Origin: Paludibacteraceae bacterium
Lineage (GTDB): Bacteria; Bacteroidota; Bacteroidia; Bacteroidales; Paludibacteraceae
Assembly: GCA_017461505.1 (NCBI GenBank)
Contig: JAFTXV010000011.1
Span: forward strand, 62,001-126,000
Direction of reading: 5' to 3'
DNA length: 64,000 bases
In this document: positions 31,890 to 41,943 of the stretch, one piece after another
How the letters are laid out: each line of letters starts with the position of its first letter
How positions within the stretch are numbered: position 1 is the stretch's first letter
Notes under the pieces: model-generated
What the model saw: only the letters and a program-made list of their open reading frames with translations
Database searches by the model: none
What the model was told of the DNA's origin: nothing
Made by a program: the position numbers and the translations under genes

Positions 31890-33476
31890 TTAAAATTCGC
31901 TAGTAAAGTGGAACTTGATGTTCTTATAGTCGTTCTGCGCCATTTGGAGTACGTAGCCGCTATCTGCCATAAACACATCGCGACCCTCTTTGTCCTTTGC
32001 CATATATTGGGCTTTGCGTTTCTTGAACATATCCAGTTCGGCTTCGTTGTCCGACTCTATCCAGCATGCCTTGTACATCTGCAATGGCTCCCAACGGCAT
32101 TTGGCTTGGTACTCATGCTCCAAGCGGTGCTGAATCACCTCAAACTGCAGTTGACCTACCGTACCGACAATCTTTCTGCCGTTGAACTGGCTGACAAACA
32201 ACTGCGCCACACCCTCGTCCATGAGTTGGCTAACGCCCTTGTCAAGCTGCTTTTGCTTCATTGGGTCGGCATTCTCGATATACTTAAACATCTCCGGCGA
32301 GAACGATGGCAAGCCCTTGAAATGGAGGTTCTCACCTGCGGTCAGTGTGTCTCCAATCTTAAAGTTGCCTGTATCTGGCAAACCTACTATATCGCCTGCA
32401 AATGCCTCATCCACAGTCTCTTTGCGCTGTGCCATAAAGCAGGTAGGAGCCGAGAAACGCATCTGGCGGTTTTCGCGCACGTGTTTATAATAGGTGTTGC
32501 GCAGGAACTTACCGCTACATATCTTGAAGAACGCGATACACGAGCGGTGGTTAGGGTCCATATTAGCGTGGATCTTAAAGCAGAACGCCGTGAAACCATC
32601 TTCCATAGGTTCTACCTTACGCTCCATAGCCTCCACAGGGCGTGGTGAAGGAGCAATCTGCACGAAACACTCAAGGAGTTCCTTGACACCAAAGGTGTTC
32701 AACGCCGAACCAAAGAACACAGGAGCCAAATCGCCTGCCAAATAGTCTTCACGAGAGAAAGGATTATATACACCCTCAATCATCTCCAAATCTTCTTGCA
32801 GCTTCATGGCATCTTGTTCGCCAACGAGCTGCGCAATCTGTGGGTCAGTAACGTCGTCAAAACGCAATGACTCAGTGACTTGTGTCTTGTTTGGAGTGTA
32901 GAGGTCGAGGGTAGATTGGAAGATATTGTACACGCCTTTGAATCGCTCACCGCTATTGATAGGCCACGATAGTGGGCGCACATGTATGCCGAGTTCGCTC
33001 TCTACCTCGTCCATCAAATCAAATGGGTCTTTACCCTCACGGTCCATCTTATTTACAAACACCATCACAGGCGTCTTGCGCATACGGCAGACTTGCATGA
33101 GGCGTCGGGTCTGTGTCTCGACACCTTTGGCGGAGTCAATGACAATGACCACCGAATCCACAGCGGTCAGCGTGCGGAAGGTGTCCTCTGCAAAGTCCTG
33201 GTGACCAGGGGTATCGAGGATATTGATATGGTAGTTGTTGTAGTCAAAACCCATCACGGAAGTAGCTACGGAGATACCGCGCTGCTTCTCAATCTCCATC
33301 CAGTCGGAGGTGGCGGTTTTGCGAATCTTATTGCTTTTTACGGCTCCCGCTACGTGGATAGCACCTCCGTAGAGCAGGAGTTTCTCGGTGAGCGTCGTTT
33401 TACCCGCATCTGGGTGCGAGATGATCGCAAAGGTGCGGCGACGCAAGATTTCTTGTTGTTCAGCGTTATTAAGCAT
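31890..33476 (-). CDS. prfC: Peptide chain release factor 3
   Basis: 528 residues from the ATG at 33476 ([19 protein letters not shown]), the normal RF3 length. The frame stays open far upstream across the promoter and the divergent rimP leader, and that part is not coding. The GTPase domain has [15 protein letters not shown] (about 19-33), the switch I region [19 protein letters not shown] and [10 protein letters not shown]. Domains II and III are complete. RF3 removes RF1/RF2 from the ribosome after peptide release. It is the first gene of the minus-strand operon reaching to the phosphodiesterase. Confidence 0.97.
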   Translation of the reverse strand: MLNNAEQQEILRRRTFAIISHPDAGKTTLTEKLLLYGGAIHVAGAVKSNKIRKTATSDWMEIEKQRGISVATSVMGFDYNNYHINILDTPGHQDFAEDTFRTLTAVDSVVIVIDSAKGVETQTRRLMQVCRMRKTPVMVFVNKMDREGKDPFDLMDEVESELGIHVRPLSWPINSGERFKGVYNIFQSTLDLYTPNKTQVTESLRFDDVTDPQIAQLVGEQDAMKLQEDLEMIEGVYNPFSREDYLAGDLAPVFFGSALNTFGVKELLECFVQIAPSPRPVEAMERKVEPMEDGFTAFCFKIHANMDPNHRSCIAFFKICSGKFLRNTYYKHVRENRQMRFSAPTCFMAQRKETVDEAFAGDIVGLPDTGNFKIGDTLTAGENLHFKGLPSFSPEMFKYIENADPMKQKQLDKGVSQLMDEGVAQLFVSQFNGRKIVGTVGQLQFEVIQHRLEHEYQAKCRWEPLQMYKACWIESDNEAELDMFKKRKAQYMAKDKEGRDVFMADSGYVLQMAQNDYKNIKFHFTSEF

Positions 33477-33503
33477 TGTCTCTCTATTGTTCAGAATCGG
33501 GCA

Positions 33504-33535
33504 CAAAGGTACTGCTTTTTTTAGAGATACGCAAA
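33504..33535 (-). promoter_or_regulatory. Promoter of prfC
   Basis: Minus-strand TTTG (33535-33532), 20 bases, TACCTTTG (33511-33504). Back to back with the rimP promoter, 25 bases apart. Confidence 0.86.
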
Positions 33536-33560
33536 AAAAGAAGATTTTTTTTGAAAAAAA

Positions 33561-33592
33561 CTTGCATATATGCATTTTTTGTTGTACCTTTG
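33561..33592 (+). promoter_or_regulatory. Promoter of rimP-nusA-infB
   Basis: CTTG at 33561-33564, 20 bases, TACCTTTG at 33585-33592. The spacer begins with the palindromic CATATATGCA found in several other promoters here. Confidence 0.87.
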
Positions 33593-33600
33593 CAGCGCAA

Positions 33601-33654
33601 ATGAATGAGGGGACCCGAAAAGGTTCCCTCAATTTTATAAAAATATTATTATGA
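33601..33654 (+). promoter_or_regulatory. rimP leader: hairpin and 17-codon upstream ORF
   Basis: A 9-base stem GAGGGGACC/GGTTCCCTC with loop CGAAAA (33607-33630) lies right after the start of transcription. An ORF of 17 codons ([17 protein letters not shown]) begins at 33601 and its TGA overlaps the rimP ATG at 33651. It could couple translation to rimP or be an attenuator of this ribosome/transcription operon. Confidence 0.45.
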
Positions 33655-34118
33655 TTGATAAGCAAAACGTACAAAATCTTATTCAAGAGAAGCTGCAGGG
33701 CACTGGTTATGAGTTGATTACATTTCAAGTGAATGCGCAAAATGAGATTCTTGTGGAGGTGGATAAGTTGGAAGGTGTAGATGTGGACTTTTGTGCCACG
33801 CTCAATCACTTTTTGGTTGAGAGCTTGGACGCGCAAGGTGTGGAAGATTATTCTTTGGAGGTAGGTAGTGTGAGCTTGACTGCGCCTTTTGTGACCAAAA
33901 TGCAATATACCAAACACCTCGGACATGATGTGGAGGTGCTTGCGGCAGATGGCAAGAAGTATCGTGGAACGCTCGTGAGCGTAGATGAAGAATCTTTTAC
34001 TATTGATACCGAGGTAATGGTGGCTGTTGAAGGCAAAAAACGCAAGCAAAAAGAGATTCAAACGCTCACTTTTGCCTACAACGCAGTGAAATACACTAAA
34101 TACGACTTGAAATTTTAA
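33651..34118 (+). CDS. rimP: Ribosome maturation factor RimP
   Basis: 155 residues, full length. N-terminal domain with [40 protein letters not shown]. The C-terminal Sm-like domain begins after [13 protein letters not shown] (the usual LEVSSPG replaced by [12 protein letters not shown], common in Bacteroidetes). It assists late 30S subunit assembly. It opens the conserved rimP-nusA-infB operon. The short leader ORF ending at its start codon is unusual. Confidence 0.95.
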   Translation: MIDKQNVQNLIQEKLQGTGYELITFQVNAQNEILVEVDKLEGVDVDFCATLNHFLVESLDAQGVEDYSLEVGSVSLTAPFVTKMQYTKHLGHDVEVLAADGKKYRGTLVSVDEESFTIDTEVMVAVEGKKRKQKEIQTLTFAYNAVKYTKYDLKF

Positions 34119-34119
34119 T

Positions 34120-34147
34120 CGGAGTCCCGGCTCCTGAATCACGAATA
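34120..34147 (+). repeat. 7-base word array (GAGTCC family) between rimP and nusA
   Basis: Plus-strand CGGAGTC, CCGGCTC, CTGAATC, ACGAATA. On the minus strand the words read GATTCAG, GAGCCGG, GACTCCG, matching the family at 38422-38463. Confidence 0.65.
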
Positions 34148-34166
34148 AATATTAAAACATAATAAA

Positions 34167-35423
34167 ATGGCTAAACAAACACAACAATCAATCAATTTGA
34201 TTGACATTTTCTCTGAGTTCAAAGAACTCAAAAACATTGACCGCCAAACGTTCATCAACGTATTGGAGGATTCTTTCCGCAATGTAATCACCAAAATGTA
34301 TGGCACAGACGCCAACTACGATGTGATTATCAACCCAGATAAAGGTGACTTGGAGATCTATCGCAACCGCCTTGTGATGGAGGATGACGATGTGGCAAAC
34401 CCAGACACCCAAATCGCTCTTTCTGAAGCTTTGTTGCTCGACGATGAGGCTGAGGTAGGAGAAGAAGTGACCGATAAAGTGGAGTTCTCTTCGTTTGGAC
34501 GTCGTATGATCCTCAATCTTCGCCAAACCTTGGCAAGCCGAATCCTTGACCTCCAAAAGGAGAATCTTTATTTGCGTTATAGCGAGATGCTGGGTCAAGT
34601 GGTTAGTGGCGAACTCTACCAAGTATGGAAAAAAGAGATGTTGCTTCTCGACGAAGAGGGTAACGAACTCTATTTGCCAAAGCAAAACCAAATTCCAACC
34701 GACTTCTATCGCAAAGGTGATACCGTTCGTGCGGTAGTGGTACAAGTGGATAACAAGAACCAAAATCCTAAGATTATCCTTTCACGTACTTCGCCATTGT
34801 TCTTGCAACGTCTTTTCGAGCAAGAGGTTCCTGAGGTGCACGACGGATTGATTGCTATTAAGAATATCGCTCGTATCCCAGGCGAACGTGCTAAAGTGGC
34901 AGTTGAGTCGTTTGACGATCGCATTGATCCTGTAGGCGCATGCGTGGGTATCAAGGGCGCGCGTATTCATGGTATCGTGCGCGAACTTCGCAACGAGAAT
35001 ATTGACGTAATTCACTATACATCCAATATCAACCTCTATATCCAACGTGCATTGGCTCCTGCTAAGATTTCTTCTATGACAGTCAACGAGGAGGAGAAGA
35101 AAGTGGATGTTTATTTGCAACCAGACGAGGTGTCGTTGGCAATTGGTAAGGGCGGTTACAATATCAAACTCGCTAGCATGCTGACTGGCTATCAAATCGA
35201 TGTATACCGCGAGATGGACGAAGCAGACAACGAGGATATCTATTTGGATGAGTTTAACGACGAGATCGAGCAATGGGTACTCGATGCCTTCAAGGCAATC
35301 GGCTTGGATACTGCAAAAGCAGTGCTGGGCGTAGATAAGGCAGAACTCATCAAACGTGTTGATCTCGAGGAAGAGACTATTGATGAGGTAATCGCTATTC
35401 TCGCTGCTGAATTTGAAGACTAA
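34167..35423 (+). CDS. nusA: Transcription termination/antitermination factor NusA
   Basis: 418 residues. The N-terminal RNA polymerase-binding domain (about 1-130) is followed by an S1 domain (about 135-200, SGELYQVWKKEMLLLDEEGNELYLPK). KH1 contains VKVAVESFDDRIDPVGACVGIKGARI-type sequence and KH2 LAIGKGGYNIKLASMLTGYQIDV. The C-terminus is a short acidic region with one partial helix-hairpin unit; there are no AR repeats. It controls pausing, termination and antitermination with Nus factors. It is the second gene of rimP-nusA-infB, with a 200-base structured spacer before infB. Confidence 0.97.
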   Translation: MAKQTQQSINLIDIFSEFKELKNIDRQTFINVLEDSFRNVITKMYGTDANYDVIINPDKGDLEIYRNRLVMEDDDVANPDTQIALSEALLLDDEAEVGEEVTDKVEFSSFGRRMILNLRQTLASRILDLQKENLYLRYSEMLGQVVSGELYQVWKKEMLLLDEEGNELYLPKQNQIPTDFYRKGDTVRAVVVQVDNKNQNPKIILSRTSPLFLQRLFEQEVPEVHDGLIAIKNIARIPGERAKVAVESFDDRIDPVGACVGIKGARIHGIVRELRNENIDVIHYTSNINLYIQRALAPAKISSMTVNEEEKKVDVYLQPDEVSLAIGKGGYNIKLASMLTGYQIDVYREMDEADNEDIYLDEFNDEIEQWVLDAFKAIGLDTAKAVLGVDKAELIKRVDLEEETIDEVIAILAAEFED

Positions 35424-35442
35424 TTAAGTATAAATAATAAAA

Positions 35443-35610
35443 CCCCTCCCGGAATGGAGGACCTCCTCGCTCTAAAATCCACGAAGTCCCCTGACGGACG
35501 GGAAACCGTCCCATGGCGGCGAAAGCCGCTGACTAGCGAGAGCCTCGTGGGCTCGAGTTAAGAGGAGGAATGGCGGTCGCTTTAATTCGCTCAGCGGATT
35601 CTTTGCGACA
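35443..35610 (+). ncRNA. Structured RNA leader between nusA and infB
   Basis: A GC-rich run of nested helices in an AT-rich surrounding. CCTCCTC (35462-35468) pairs with GAGGAGG (35562-35568), CCACGA (35479-35484) with TCGTGG (35545-35550). Inside are two GAAA-tetraloop hairpins: GGACGG-GAAA-CCGTCC (35496-35511) and GCGGC-GAAA-GCCGC (35516-35529). Before it CCTCC (35445-35449) can pair with GGAGG (35456-35460); after it GTCGC/GCGAC (35576-35610) forms another stem. GAGGAGG is a perfect anti-16S match locked in the outer helix. No T-run follows, so it is not a terminator. I do not recognise an RNA family. Confidence 0.6.
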
Positions 35611-35626
35611 AGCCAATTCCGACGAT

Positions 35627-38419
35627 ATGGCTATAAAACTTATCAAAGCTTGTAAGGAATTAAACATCGGCATGTCCACCGCCGTGGAATTCTGTAAAAA
35701 GCAGGGTAAGGACATCGCTACGGATCCGAACACCCGTATCGAAGATGACTTGTACCTTATGCTCGCTAAAGAATTCAACAAGGATATGGCGTTGAAATTA
35801 GAGGCGGAGCGTCAGGCGCAAGAGCGTCAAGAGCGAGAGATACCTAAGTCGGTAGCTGTTGACGAACCAAAAAAGCCTGAGCATATTCCAACTGAAGTGC
35901 CTAAACCTAAAGTGATAGGCAATATAGATCTTGATGCGGATAAAAAACGCAAAGCCGAAGAAGAAGCTGCTTGCAAAGCGGCAGAAGAAGCTGCTGCGCA
36001 AGCTAAAGCTGCGGAGGAAGCACGTATAGCTGCGGAAAAAGAAGCTGCCGCAAAAGCCAAAGCAGAGGCAGAGGCCAGAGCCAAAGCAGAAGCTGAGGCA
36101 AAGAAAGCAGCAGAAGCCGCTCAAGCAGCCAAGGCAGAAGAAAAGGTTGAGGAACCTCAGCAAGAAGAAGAGAAAGAGGAAGAAATCTTCCGCTTGGGTA
36201 AACCTGTGCTCAAAAATGCGCCTAAGGTATTGGGTAAGATTGATTTGAGTAGCATCAACACCGCTACTCACCCAACCAAGAAGACCAAAGAGGAGAAGCG
36301 CAAAGAGCGCGAAGCACGTGAGCAACAACGCAAAGCTAACAAACCTGTTGCCAACAACAATGGTGGCAAACCTGGCAATGCGGCTGAGGCTCCTAAAGAT
36401 GGCGAGAAACGCAAGCGTGAGCGCATCAAACAAAATAAGGTGGACGTGAATGATGCGCGCAACCAAAAACCTCAAAAGAAGAACAACAAAGCCAAAGGTT
36501 TCAAAGTGGAGGTCGATGACGAGGAAGTACAACGCCAAATCAAAGAGACTATCCAACGCCTCCAAGGCAATAAGGGTAAGAGTACTACCAGCAAGCATAA
36601 ACGTGAGCGTCGCGAGTTAGAGCGCGAAAAGATGGCGCAAGAGCGTGCCGCAGAGCAAGAGCAAAGCAAGGTATTGAAACTCACCGAGTTTGTGACTGCG
36701 AACGACCTCGCTGTGATGATGAATGTACCTGTGACCAAGGTCATCGGTACCTGTATGATGCTCGGCGTGATGGTAAGTATCAACCAACGTCTCGATGCCG
36801 AAACCATCAACCTCGTAGCCGAGGAGTTTGGCTTCTCTACCGAGTTCGTTTCTGCGGAGGTGGTAGAGGAAATCAATGCCGATGAGGTAATCAACGACGA
36901 GGATATCACCTCTCGCTGCCCAATCGTGACTGTCATGGGTCACGTAGATCACGGTAAAACATCGCTCCTTGACCATATCCGTAACGCCAACGTGATTGCG
37001 GGTGAGGCAGGTGGTATCACCCAGCACATCGGTGCGTATAACGTGAAGCTGAAGAATGGTCAGCATATCACCTTCCTCGATACTCCTGGTCACGAGGCAT
37101 TTACCGCCATGCGTGCCCGTGGTGCGAAGGTAACGGATATTGCGATTATTATTGTCGCTGCCGATGATGCAGTCATGCCACAGACCATCGAGGCTATCAA
37201 CCACGCACAAGCGGCGGGTGTGCCTATGATATTCGCCATTAACAAGTGCGACAAGCCAACTGCTAACCCAGACAAGATCAAAGAACAACTCTCCAATATG
37301 AATATCCTCGTAGAGGATTGGGGTGGTTCTTACCAATGCCAACATATCTCTGCTAAGAAGGGTGAAGGTGTCTTCGAACTCTTGGAGAAAGTACTTCTCG
37401 AAGCCGAAATGCTCGAACTCAAGGCCAACCCTAACCGTCGTGCAAAGGGTTCTATCATTGAGTCTTCGCTTGACAAGGGTCGTGGCTATGTGGCAACTAT
37501 TCTCGTGCAAGATGGTACACTCCATCACGGTGATATTGTCCTCGCGGGTGTTAATCATGGTAAGATCAAAGCCATGTTCAATGAGCGTGGACAACGCATC
37601 CAACAAGCCCTTCCTGGCGAGCCATGTCTTATCCTTGGTCTCAACGGCGCACCTCAGGCGGGTGACGAGTTCAATGTGATGGCTACCGAGCAAGAGGCAC
37701 GCGAGATTGCTAACAAACGTGAGCAACTCCAACGTGAGATGTCGCTTCGCACCAAGAAGCACGTCGGTCTCGACGAGATTGGTCGTCGTCTTGCTATTGG
37801 CGACTTCAAAGAGCTTAACATCATCGTCAAGGGTGACGTGGACGGCTCTGTGGAAGCGCTCAAAGACTCGCTCATCAAACTCTCTACCGAGAATATCCAA
37901 GTCAATGTTATCCACGGTGCTGTGGGTGCTATCTCTGACTCTGATGTCCTCTTGGCAGCTGCGTCTGATGCTATCATCGTCGGCTTCAACGTGCGTCCTA
38001 CTAGCACAGCGCGTAAGATGGCAGAGAACGAGGAAGTGGATATCCGTATCTACTCCATCATCTACGATACCATCAACGAGATCAAGTCTGCTATGGCAGG
38101 TATGCTCTCGCCAGAGATCAAAGAGGAGGTTACCGCTACCCTCGAGGTATTGCAAACTTTCCGTATCTCCAAGGTGGGTACGATTGCAGGTTGTATCGTG
38201 CGTGAGGGTAAAGCCAAGCGTGCTAACAAATGCCGCGTAATCCGTGACGGTATCGTTATCCACACTGGCGAACTCTCTTCGCTCAAGCATGGTAAAGACG
38301 ATATCAAGGAGGCAGGTCTCAACATGGAGTGCGGTTTGAGCATCAAGAGCTACAACGATATCGTAGAAGGCGACCTCATCGAGACCTACGAAGAAATCGA
38401 GGTAGCAAAGACCTTATAA
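35627..38419 (+). CDS. infB: Translation initiation factor IF-2
   Basis: 930 residues from the ATG at 35627 ([20 protein letters not shown], the usual IF-2 N-terminus). An in-frame ATG at 35570 would add 19 residues made from the structured leader and is one base from GAGGAGG, too close for a ribosome site. N-terminal IF2N domain, then a long charged Ala/Lys/Glu-rich linker (about 85-330), a second IF2N domain (about 350-400), and the GTPase domain with [14 protein letters not shown] (about 437-450), [10 protein letters not shown] and NKCDKP. The C-terminal domains that bind fMet-tRNA are complete. GTP-dependent recruiter of initiator tRNA to the 30S subunit. Confidence 0.97.
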   Translation: MAIKLIKACKELNIGMSTAVEFCKKQGKDIATDPNTRIEDDLYLMLAKEFNKDMALKLEAERQAQERQEREIPKSVAVDEPKKPEHIPTEVPKPKVIGNIDLDADKKRKAEEEAACKAAEEAAAQAKAAEEARIAAEKEAAAKAKAEAEARAKAEAEAKKAAEAAQAAKAEEKVEEPQQEEEKEEEIFRLGKPVLKNAPKVLGKIDLSSINTATHPTKKTKEEKRKEREAREQQRKANKPVANNNGGKPGNAAEAPKDGEKRKRERIKQNKVDVNDARNQKPQKKNNKAKGFKVEVDDEEVQRQIKETIQRLQGNKGKSTTSKHKRERRELEREKMAQERAAEQEQSKVLKLTEFVTANDLAVMMNVPVTKVIGTCMMLGVMVSINQRLDAETINLVAEEFGFSTEFVSAEVVEEINADEVINDEDITSRCPIVTVMGHVDHGKTSLLDHIRNANVIAGEAGGITQHIGAYNVKLKNGQHITFLDTPGHEAFTAMRARGAKVTDIAIIIVAADDAVMPQTIEAINHAQAAGVPMIFAINKCDKPTANPDKIKEQLSNMNILVEDWGGSYQCQHISAKKGEGVFELLEKVLLEAEMLELKANPNRRAKGSIIESSLDKGRGYVATILVQDGTLHHGDIVLAGVNHGKIKAMFNERGQRIQQALPGEPCLILGLNGAPQAGDEFNVMATEQEAREIANKREQLQREMSLRTKKHVGLDEIGRRLAIGDFKELNIIVKGDVDGSVEALKDSLIKLSTENIQVNVIHGAVGAISDSDVLLAAASDAIIVGFNVRPTSTARKMAENEEVDIRIYSIIYDTINEIKSAMAGMLSPEIKEEVTATLEVLQTFRISKVGTIAGCIVREGKAKRANKCRVIRDGIVIHTGELSSLKHGKDDIKEAGLNMECGLSIKSYNDIVEGDLIETYEEIEVAKTL

Positions 38420-38421
38420 AT

Positions 38422-38463
38422 GATTCCAGATTCCAGAGCCCGGATTCGGGAGTCTGGAGTCCG
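38422..38463 (+). repeat. 7-base word array (GAGTCCG family) between infB and rbr
   Basis: Six consecutive heptamers: GATTCCA, GATTCCA, GAGCCCG, GATTCGG, GAGTCTG, GAGTCCG, followed by an A-run. Confidence 0.85.
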
Positions 38464-38501
38464 AAAAAAAATGTAAACAACTTTTTAAAACTTATACAAC
38501 A

Positions 38502-39038
38502 ATGAAAGATCTTAAAGGCACAAAGACCGAAGCCAACCTATGGGAGGCATTCGCAGGCGAATCTAAAGCTCGCAACAAGTACACTTACTACGCAAGCAAA
38601 GCAAAGAAGGATGGTTATGAGCAAATAGCAGCTCTCTTCGAGGAGACCGCTGCACAAGAGAAAGAGCACGCTAAGCTCTGGTTCAAACTTATCCACGGTA
38701 TTGGCTCTACCCTTGAGAACCTCAAAGACGGTGCTATGGGTGAGAATGAAGAGTGGACAGACATGTATCCACGTATGGCAAAAGAAGCTCGCGAAGAAGG
38801 CTTCGAGGAGATTGCTATCATGATGGAAGGTGTGGCTGCTGTAGAGAAAGCACACGAAGAGCGCTATCTCAAGCTCCTCAAGAACATCGAGGATAAGCTT
38901 GTGTTCAGCCGCGATGGTGATGCTATCTGGCAATGCCGCAACTGCGGACACTTGTATATTGGTCAGGATGCTCCAGTGGTTTGTCCTGTATGCAAACACC
39001 CACAAGCATACTTCCAATTGCAACAAAACAACTTCTAA
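38502..39038 (+). CDS. rbr: Rubrerythrin
   Basis: 178 residues. The N-terminal ferritin-like four-helix domain supplies the diiron ligands: [25 protein letters not shown], and [14 protein letters not shown]. The C-terminal rubredoxin domain has CRNCGHLY and CPVCKHP (two CxxC pairs for one iron). It reduces hydrogen peroxide with electrons from NADH via reductases and protects anaerobes against oxidative stress. Codon usage is as biased as in dnaK, suggesting high expression. No housekeeping promoter is visible in the 80-base gap, which holds a word array and an A/T-rich leader. Confidence 0.96.
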   Translation: MKDLKGTKTEANLWEAFAGESKARNKYTYYASKAKKDGYEQIAALFEETAAQEKEHAKLWFKLIHGIGSTLENLKDGAMGENEEWTDMYPRMAKEAREEGFEEIAIMMEGVAAVEKAHEERYLKLLKNIEDKLVFSRDGDAIWQCRNCGHLYIGQDAPVVCPVCKHPQAYFQLQQNNF

Positions 39039-39044
39039 ATAATC

Positions 39045-39080
39045 AAGGACTTATGCACATAACGGTGCATAAGTCCTTTT
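39045..39080 (+). terminator. Terminator of rbr
   Basis: 14-base perfect stem AAGGACTTATGCAC/GTGCATAAGTCCTT around a 6-base loop, then TT. Confidence 0.9.
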
Positions 39081-39204
39081 AGTTGAAAATGTTTTAATAG
39101 TTTTAGTCGCACCTGTGGTGCTGTTCTAAAGGTGAATCTACACAATTTAAACATTTAAAACCCTTAAAACTTTTAAAACTCTTTTACCCCTCTATCTACA
39201 TAGT

Positions 39205-40905
39205 ATGGACATAACTATACTCCTTCAAGCCATCTTGCAACTCATTGCAGGTATTGGTATTTTCTTGGTGGCATGCCAGATGATGTCTTCCAACTTGGAG
39301 ACTGCCAGCAGTGCCCGCCTCAAAAGTCTGTTTTCTCGCATGTCCAACTCCCGCATGTTGGGCGTGGGTATTGGTACAGTAGCCACAGCTGCTATCCAGT
39401 CTTCTGGTGCCACAACCGTGATGGTCATCGGTTTCGTGAATGTCGGCATCATGTCTTTGGCGCAAGCGGCTACTATCATTTATGGTGCAAATATCGGTAC
39501 AACGGTCACCGCACAAATCGTTGCCCTCGGTCTTAGTGGCGGTGGCGGTATATCTACTACCGTTATTTTTGCTGCTTTCGCAGGTTTGGGCGCTTTTATC
39601 GAACTCTTCTCAAAGAAAGATACATGGAAGACATGGGGCGGTATCATTACTGGCTTTGGTATGCTCTTTGTTGGTCTTAGTTTGATGAGTGGTTCCATGA
39701 AAGAGTTGTCTGGGTTGCAAGAAATCAAGGATTTCCTTGCTTCTGTAGAACACCCATTGATGCTTGTGCTCTTTGGCGCAATATTGACAGCTATTGTGCA
39801 ATCATCTTCTGTGGTGACATCTATCGCGCTCACCATGGCTGTGACAGGACTTATCTCACTCAATCAGGGTATCTACCTCACCATGGGTTCGAATATCGGT
39901 TCGTGCGTGGTGGCTATTATCGCTGGTTTGACATCGGGTCTTAACGCTAAGCGTACAGCTCTTATCCACTTGCTGTTCAACTGCTTTGGTGTCTTTATCT
40001 TCCTCATCGCAGCATGGGTGATGCATCTCCTTACCGCGGGTAGCCTGAACTACGGTATCATCTTTGAGCGCATGTTCCCAGGTGCACCACAACTCCAATT
40101 GGCGATGTTCCATACCATCTTCAACTGTATCACGGTATGTATTATTCTTCCATTGACGAATGCATTGGTTAATCTAGTTGTAAAGATTCTCCCAGAGAAG
40201 AATCGTGTGGACGAGGCATTGAAAGAGGGACAACCTCACTTCCACTTTGTGGACGAGCAGATGCTCCGTACTCCTGCTATTGCTGTTAACCAAGTGAAGT
40301 TGGAGATTGAGAATATGGCAGCTATTGCTATCCACAACTTCAACTTAGCTATGGATATCATTTCTACCGTCAACTTTGATAAGATGGAAGAGTTCAACGA
40401 GAATGAGAAGCAACTCAACTACCTCAATCGTAACCTTATCCCATATATCGTACAGCTTAACAACTTGCCTATCAGCGAAGAAGATAACCGTTATTTAGCA
40501 ACAGCCATCCGCACGATTGGTGACTTGGAGCGAGTAGGGGATTATGCTACTAACCTCACAGAATATGCTGAGTTGCTACAAAACTTCAAGGAGACTTTCT
40601 CCAAGGATCTTCTCTTCGAGGTAGAGCAATTGCGTGAAATGATGGGGTCGCTCTATCAAGCGACGATGAAGACCTATATGGACAACGATTTCGATGCGTT
40701 GATTGAGGTGAATCGTTACGAAGATCAAGTGGACGAGATGGTGGCTCGTATTGAGAAAATGCACTTGCAACGCTTGATGGATGGTGTATATCCAGCGAGT
40801 GTAGGTCAAGTATATCAAGAGTTTGCGTCCGATACCGAGCGTATTGCCGACCACTTCTTGAATGTGGCTAAATCCATTCGCCAACTTCATGTAGGCGAGG
40901 ATTGA
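39205..40905 (+). CDS. Na+/phosphate cotransporter with C-terminal PhoU-like domain
   Basis: 566 residues. The membrane half (about 1-320) has the two inverted Na/Pi repeats, each with a QSS signature: IQSSGATTVMVIGF (about 71) and VQSSSVVTSIALTM (about 198). The C-terminal half (about 340-560) is a helical PhoU-like domain with an acidic pattern, NENEKQLNYLNRNL and TIGDLERVGDYATNL. It imports phosphate driven by Na+, with the PhoU-like part as regulator. No promoter was found in the 165-base gap, which contains a GCACC/GGTGC inverted repeat (39109-39121) and repeated TTTAAAAC words. Confidence 0.92.
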   Translation: MDITILLQAILQLIAGIGIFLVACQMMSSNLETASSARLKSLFSRMSNSRMLGVGIGTVATAAIQSSGATTVMVIGFVNVGIMSLAQAATIIYGANIGTTVTAQIVALGLSGGGGISTTVIFAAFAGLGAFIELFSKKDTWKTWGGIITGFGMLFVGLSLMSGSMKELSGLQEIKDFLASVEHPLMLVLFGAILTAIVQSSSVVTSIALTMAVTGLISLNQGIYLTMGSNIGSCVVAIIAGLTSGLNAKRTALIHLLFNCFGVFIFLIAAWVMHLLTAGSLNYGIIFERMFPGAPQLQLAMFHTIFNCITVCIILPLTNALVNLVVKILPEKNRVDEALKEGQPHFHFVDEQMLRTPAIAVNQVKLEIENMAAIAIHNFNLAMDIISTVNFDKMEEFNENEKQLNYLNRNLIPYIVQLNNLPISEEDNRYLATAIRTIGDLERVGDYATNLTEYAELLQNFKETFSKDLLFEVEQLREMMGSLYQATMKTYMDNDFDALIEVNRYEDQVDEMVARIEKMHLQRLMDGVYPASVGQVYQEFASDTERIADHFLNVAKSIRQLHVGED

Positions 40906-40924
40906 TTATCGCTCATACATATAT

Positions 40925-40962
40925 AACAATGCCCCGCTCAATCGAGTGGGGCATTGTTTTTT
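40925..40962. terminator. Terminator of the Na/Pi transporter gene
   Basis: 15-base stem AACAATGCCCCGCTC/GAGTGGGGCATTGTT with loop AATC and TTTTTTC, also usable by the converging gene. Confidence 0.93.
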
Positions 40963-40982
40963 CTTATGCGATTCATCTACTG

Positions 40983-41939
40983 TTATTCTTCGCTCTCATA
41001 CACCCATCGCAGGTTATCTACCCACAAGGTGTTGCCTTCGTATGCGCGAAACACGCCTGCATTGCTAGAGGAAATATACATCACTACGTGTGTTGGTTCG
41101 TCCAAGCTCCATCCCACTTCTTCCACTCTCACCATCTTACCTCTAGAGTTACGTGTCATCATATCGCATTGATTGAGTCCCTCATAAGCTTGATAATCGA
41201 CCGATGTCGTAATATTGCCCCAGCGAATAGGTATCTCGTGGTTGTTTACCCATTCTGGAATCGTCTCACATATGCGCTCATATGCTGTGCCTACACGACG
41301 TGCGTATATCTTTCCTGTCTCTTTATCTTCCCAACGATGTTGTAGATAAACGAATACTACGGCACAGTCATGCCCCTTGACCCATTCTGGCTTGTTTCTC
41401 TCAGTCGTAATCAAGCTATCTGCTTCGGAGATAGTGGCTTTGTAGTCCAACATCAGTGCTACAGGATGCTGTGTAAATGGCACGCCAAAATCAATGGCAG
41501 TATATGGCCTATTTTTGGCTGCAATTCCCAGTGGCTCAAGGGCTTGTCCTGTGTATAGAGCGCCTGATACCATGGCATAGATATCGCCAATATTCACGTG
41601 TGTCAGCACATTCTTCAGCTTACAACTATAGCCATATCCGCGGGGTTCTGGCACCACGGATGCTTCCATGGCTGTCTCTATTCCCATAAACTTAGCATAC
41701 GTCGCACTACATCCCCAAGGATTACCTTCTATCGGCATGTATGCTTTGTTCTCGCGAATGGTATCATTCGGAGCGAGGGCATATAGTGTTTTGACTTTGC
41801 CTCCTAATAGCTTGCTTTCTTGAATATATCGCACTTGCCATTCATCCATATCACCATATGGAAGTGGCTCCGTCCAACGACGCTCTGCTAACAGCCCGTG
41901 GCTTATTACAAATAGCCCAATAATCGCAAATAACCTCAT
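40983..41939 (-). CDS. Secreted protein with PCMD (putative carbohydrate metabolism) domain
   Basis: 318 residues from the ATG at 41939 (MRLFAIIGLFVISHGLLAERRW, a signal peptide). Nine codons upstream are also open but would lie inside deoD. The body carries conserved PCMD features: VKTLYALAPNDTIRENKAY-type entry, a long WG/NI strand pattern, and the terminal THVVMYISSSNAGVFRAYEG with TLWVDNLRWVYE. PCMD proteins are found in Bacteroidetes and fold as a beta-sandwich with a proposed glycan-binding role. It follows deoD by 4 bases, which is odd for a nucleoside enzyme partner. There is no lipobox. Confidence 0.8.
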   Translation of the reverse strand: MRLFAIIGLFVISHGLLAERRWTEPLPYGDMDEWQVRYIQESKLLGGKVKTLYALAPNDTIRENKAYMPIEGNPWGCSATYAKFMGIETAMEASVVPEPRGYGYSCKLKNVLTHVNIGDIYAMVSGALYTGQALEPLGIAAKNRPYTAIDFGVPFTQHPVALMLDYKATISEADSLITTERNKPEWVKGHDCAVVFVYLQHRWEDKETGKIYARRVGTAYERICETIPEWVNNHEIPIRWGNITTSVDYQAYEGLNQCDMMTRNSRGKMVRVEEVGWSLDEPTHVVMYISSSNAGVFRAYEGNTLWVDNLRWVYESEE

Positions 41940-41943
41940 CACC

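Noticed and set aside
33477..34142. N-terminal extension of prfC to 750 residues
   Set aside because: The extension runs antisense across rimP, its promoter and the prfC promoter. RF3 has its normal length from 33476.
35570..35626. Earlier IF-2 start at 35570 after GAGGAGG
   Set aside because: Only one base separates GAGGAGG from the ATG, and the added residues are encoded by the structured leader; the IF-2 N-terminus starts at 35627.
36617..38290. 557-codon open frame antisense to infB
   Set aside because: It exactly shadows the GTPase-coding region of infB, whose codon bias leaves the opposite frame open. It has no promoter and no protein family features.
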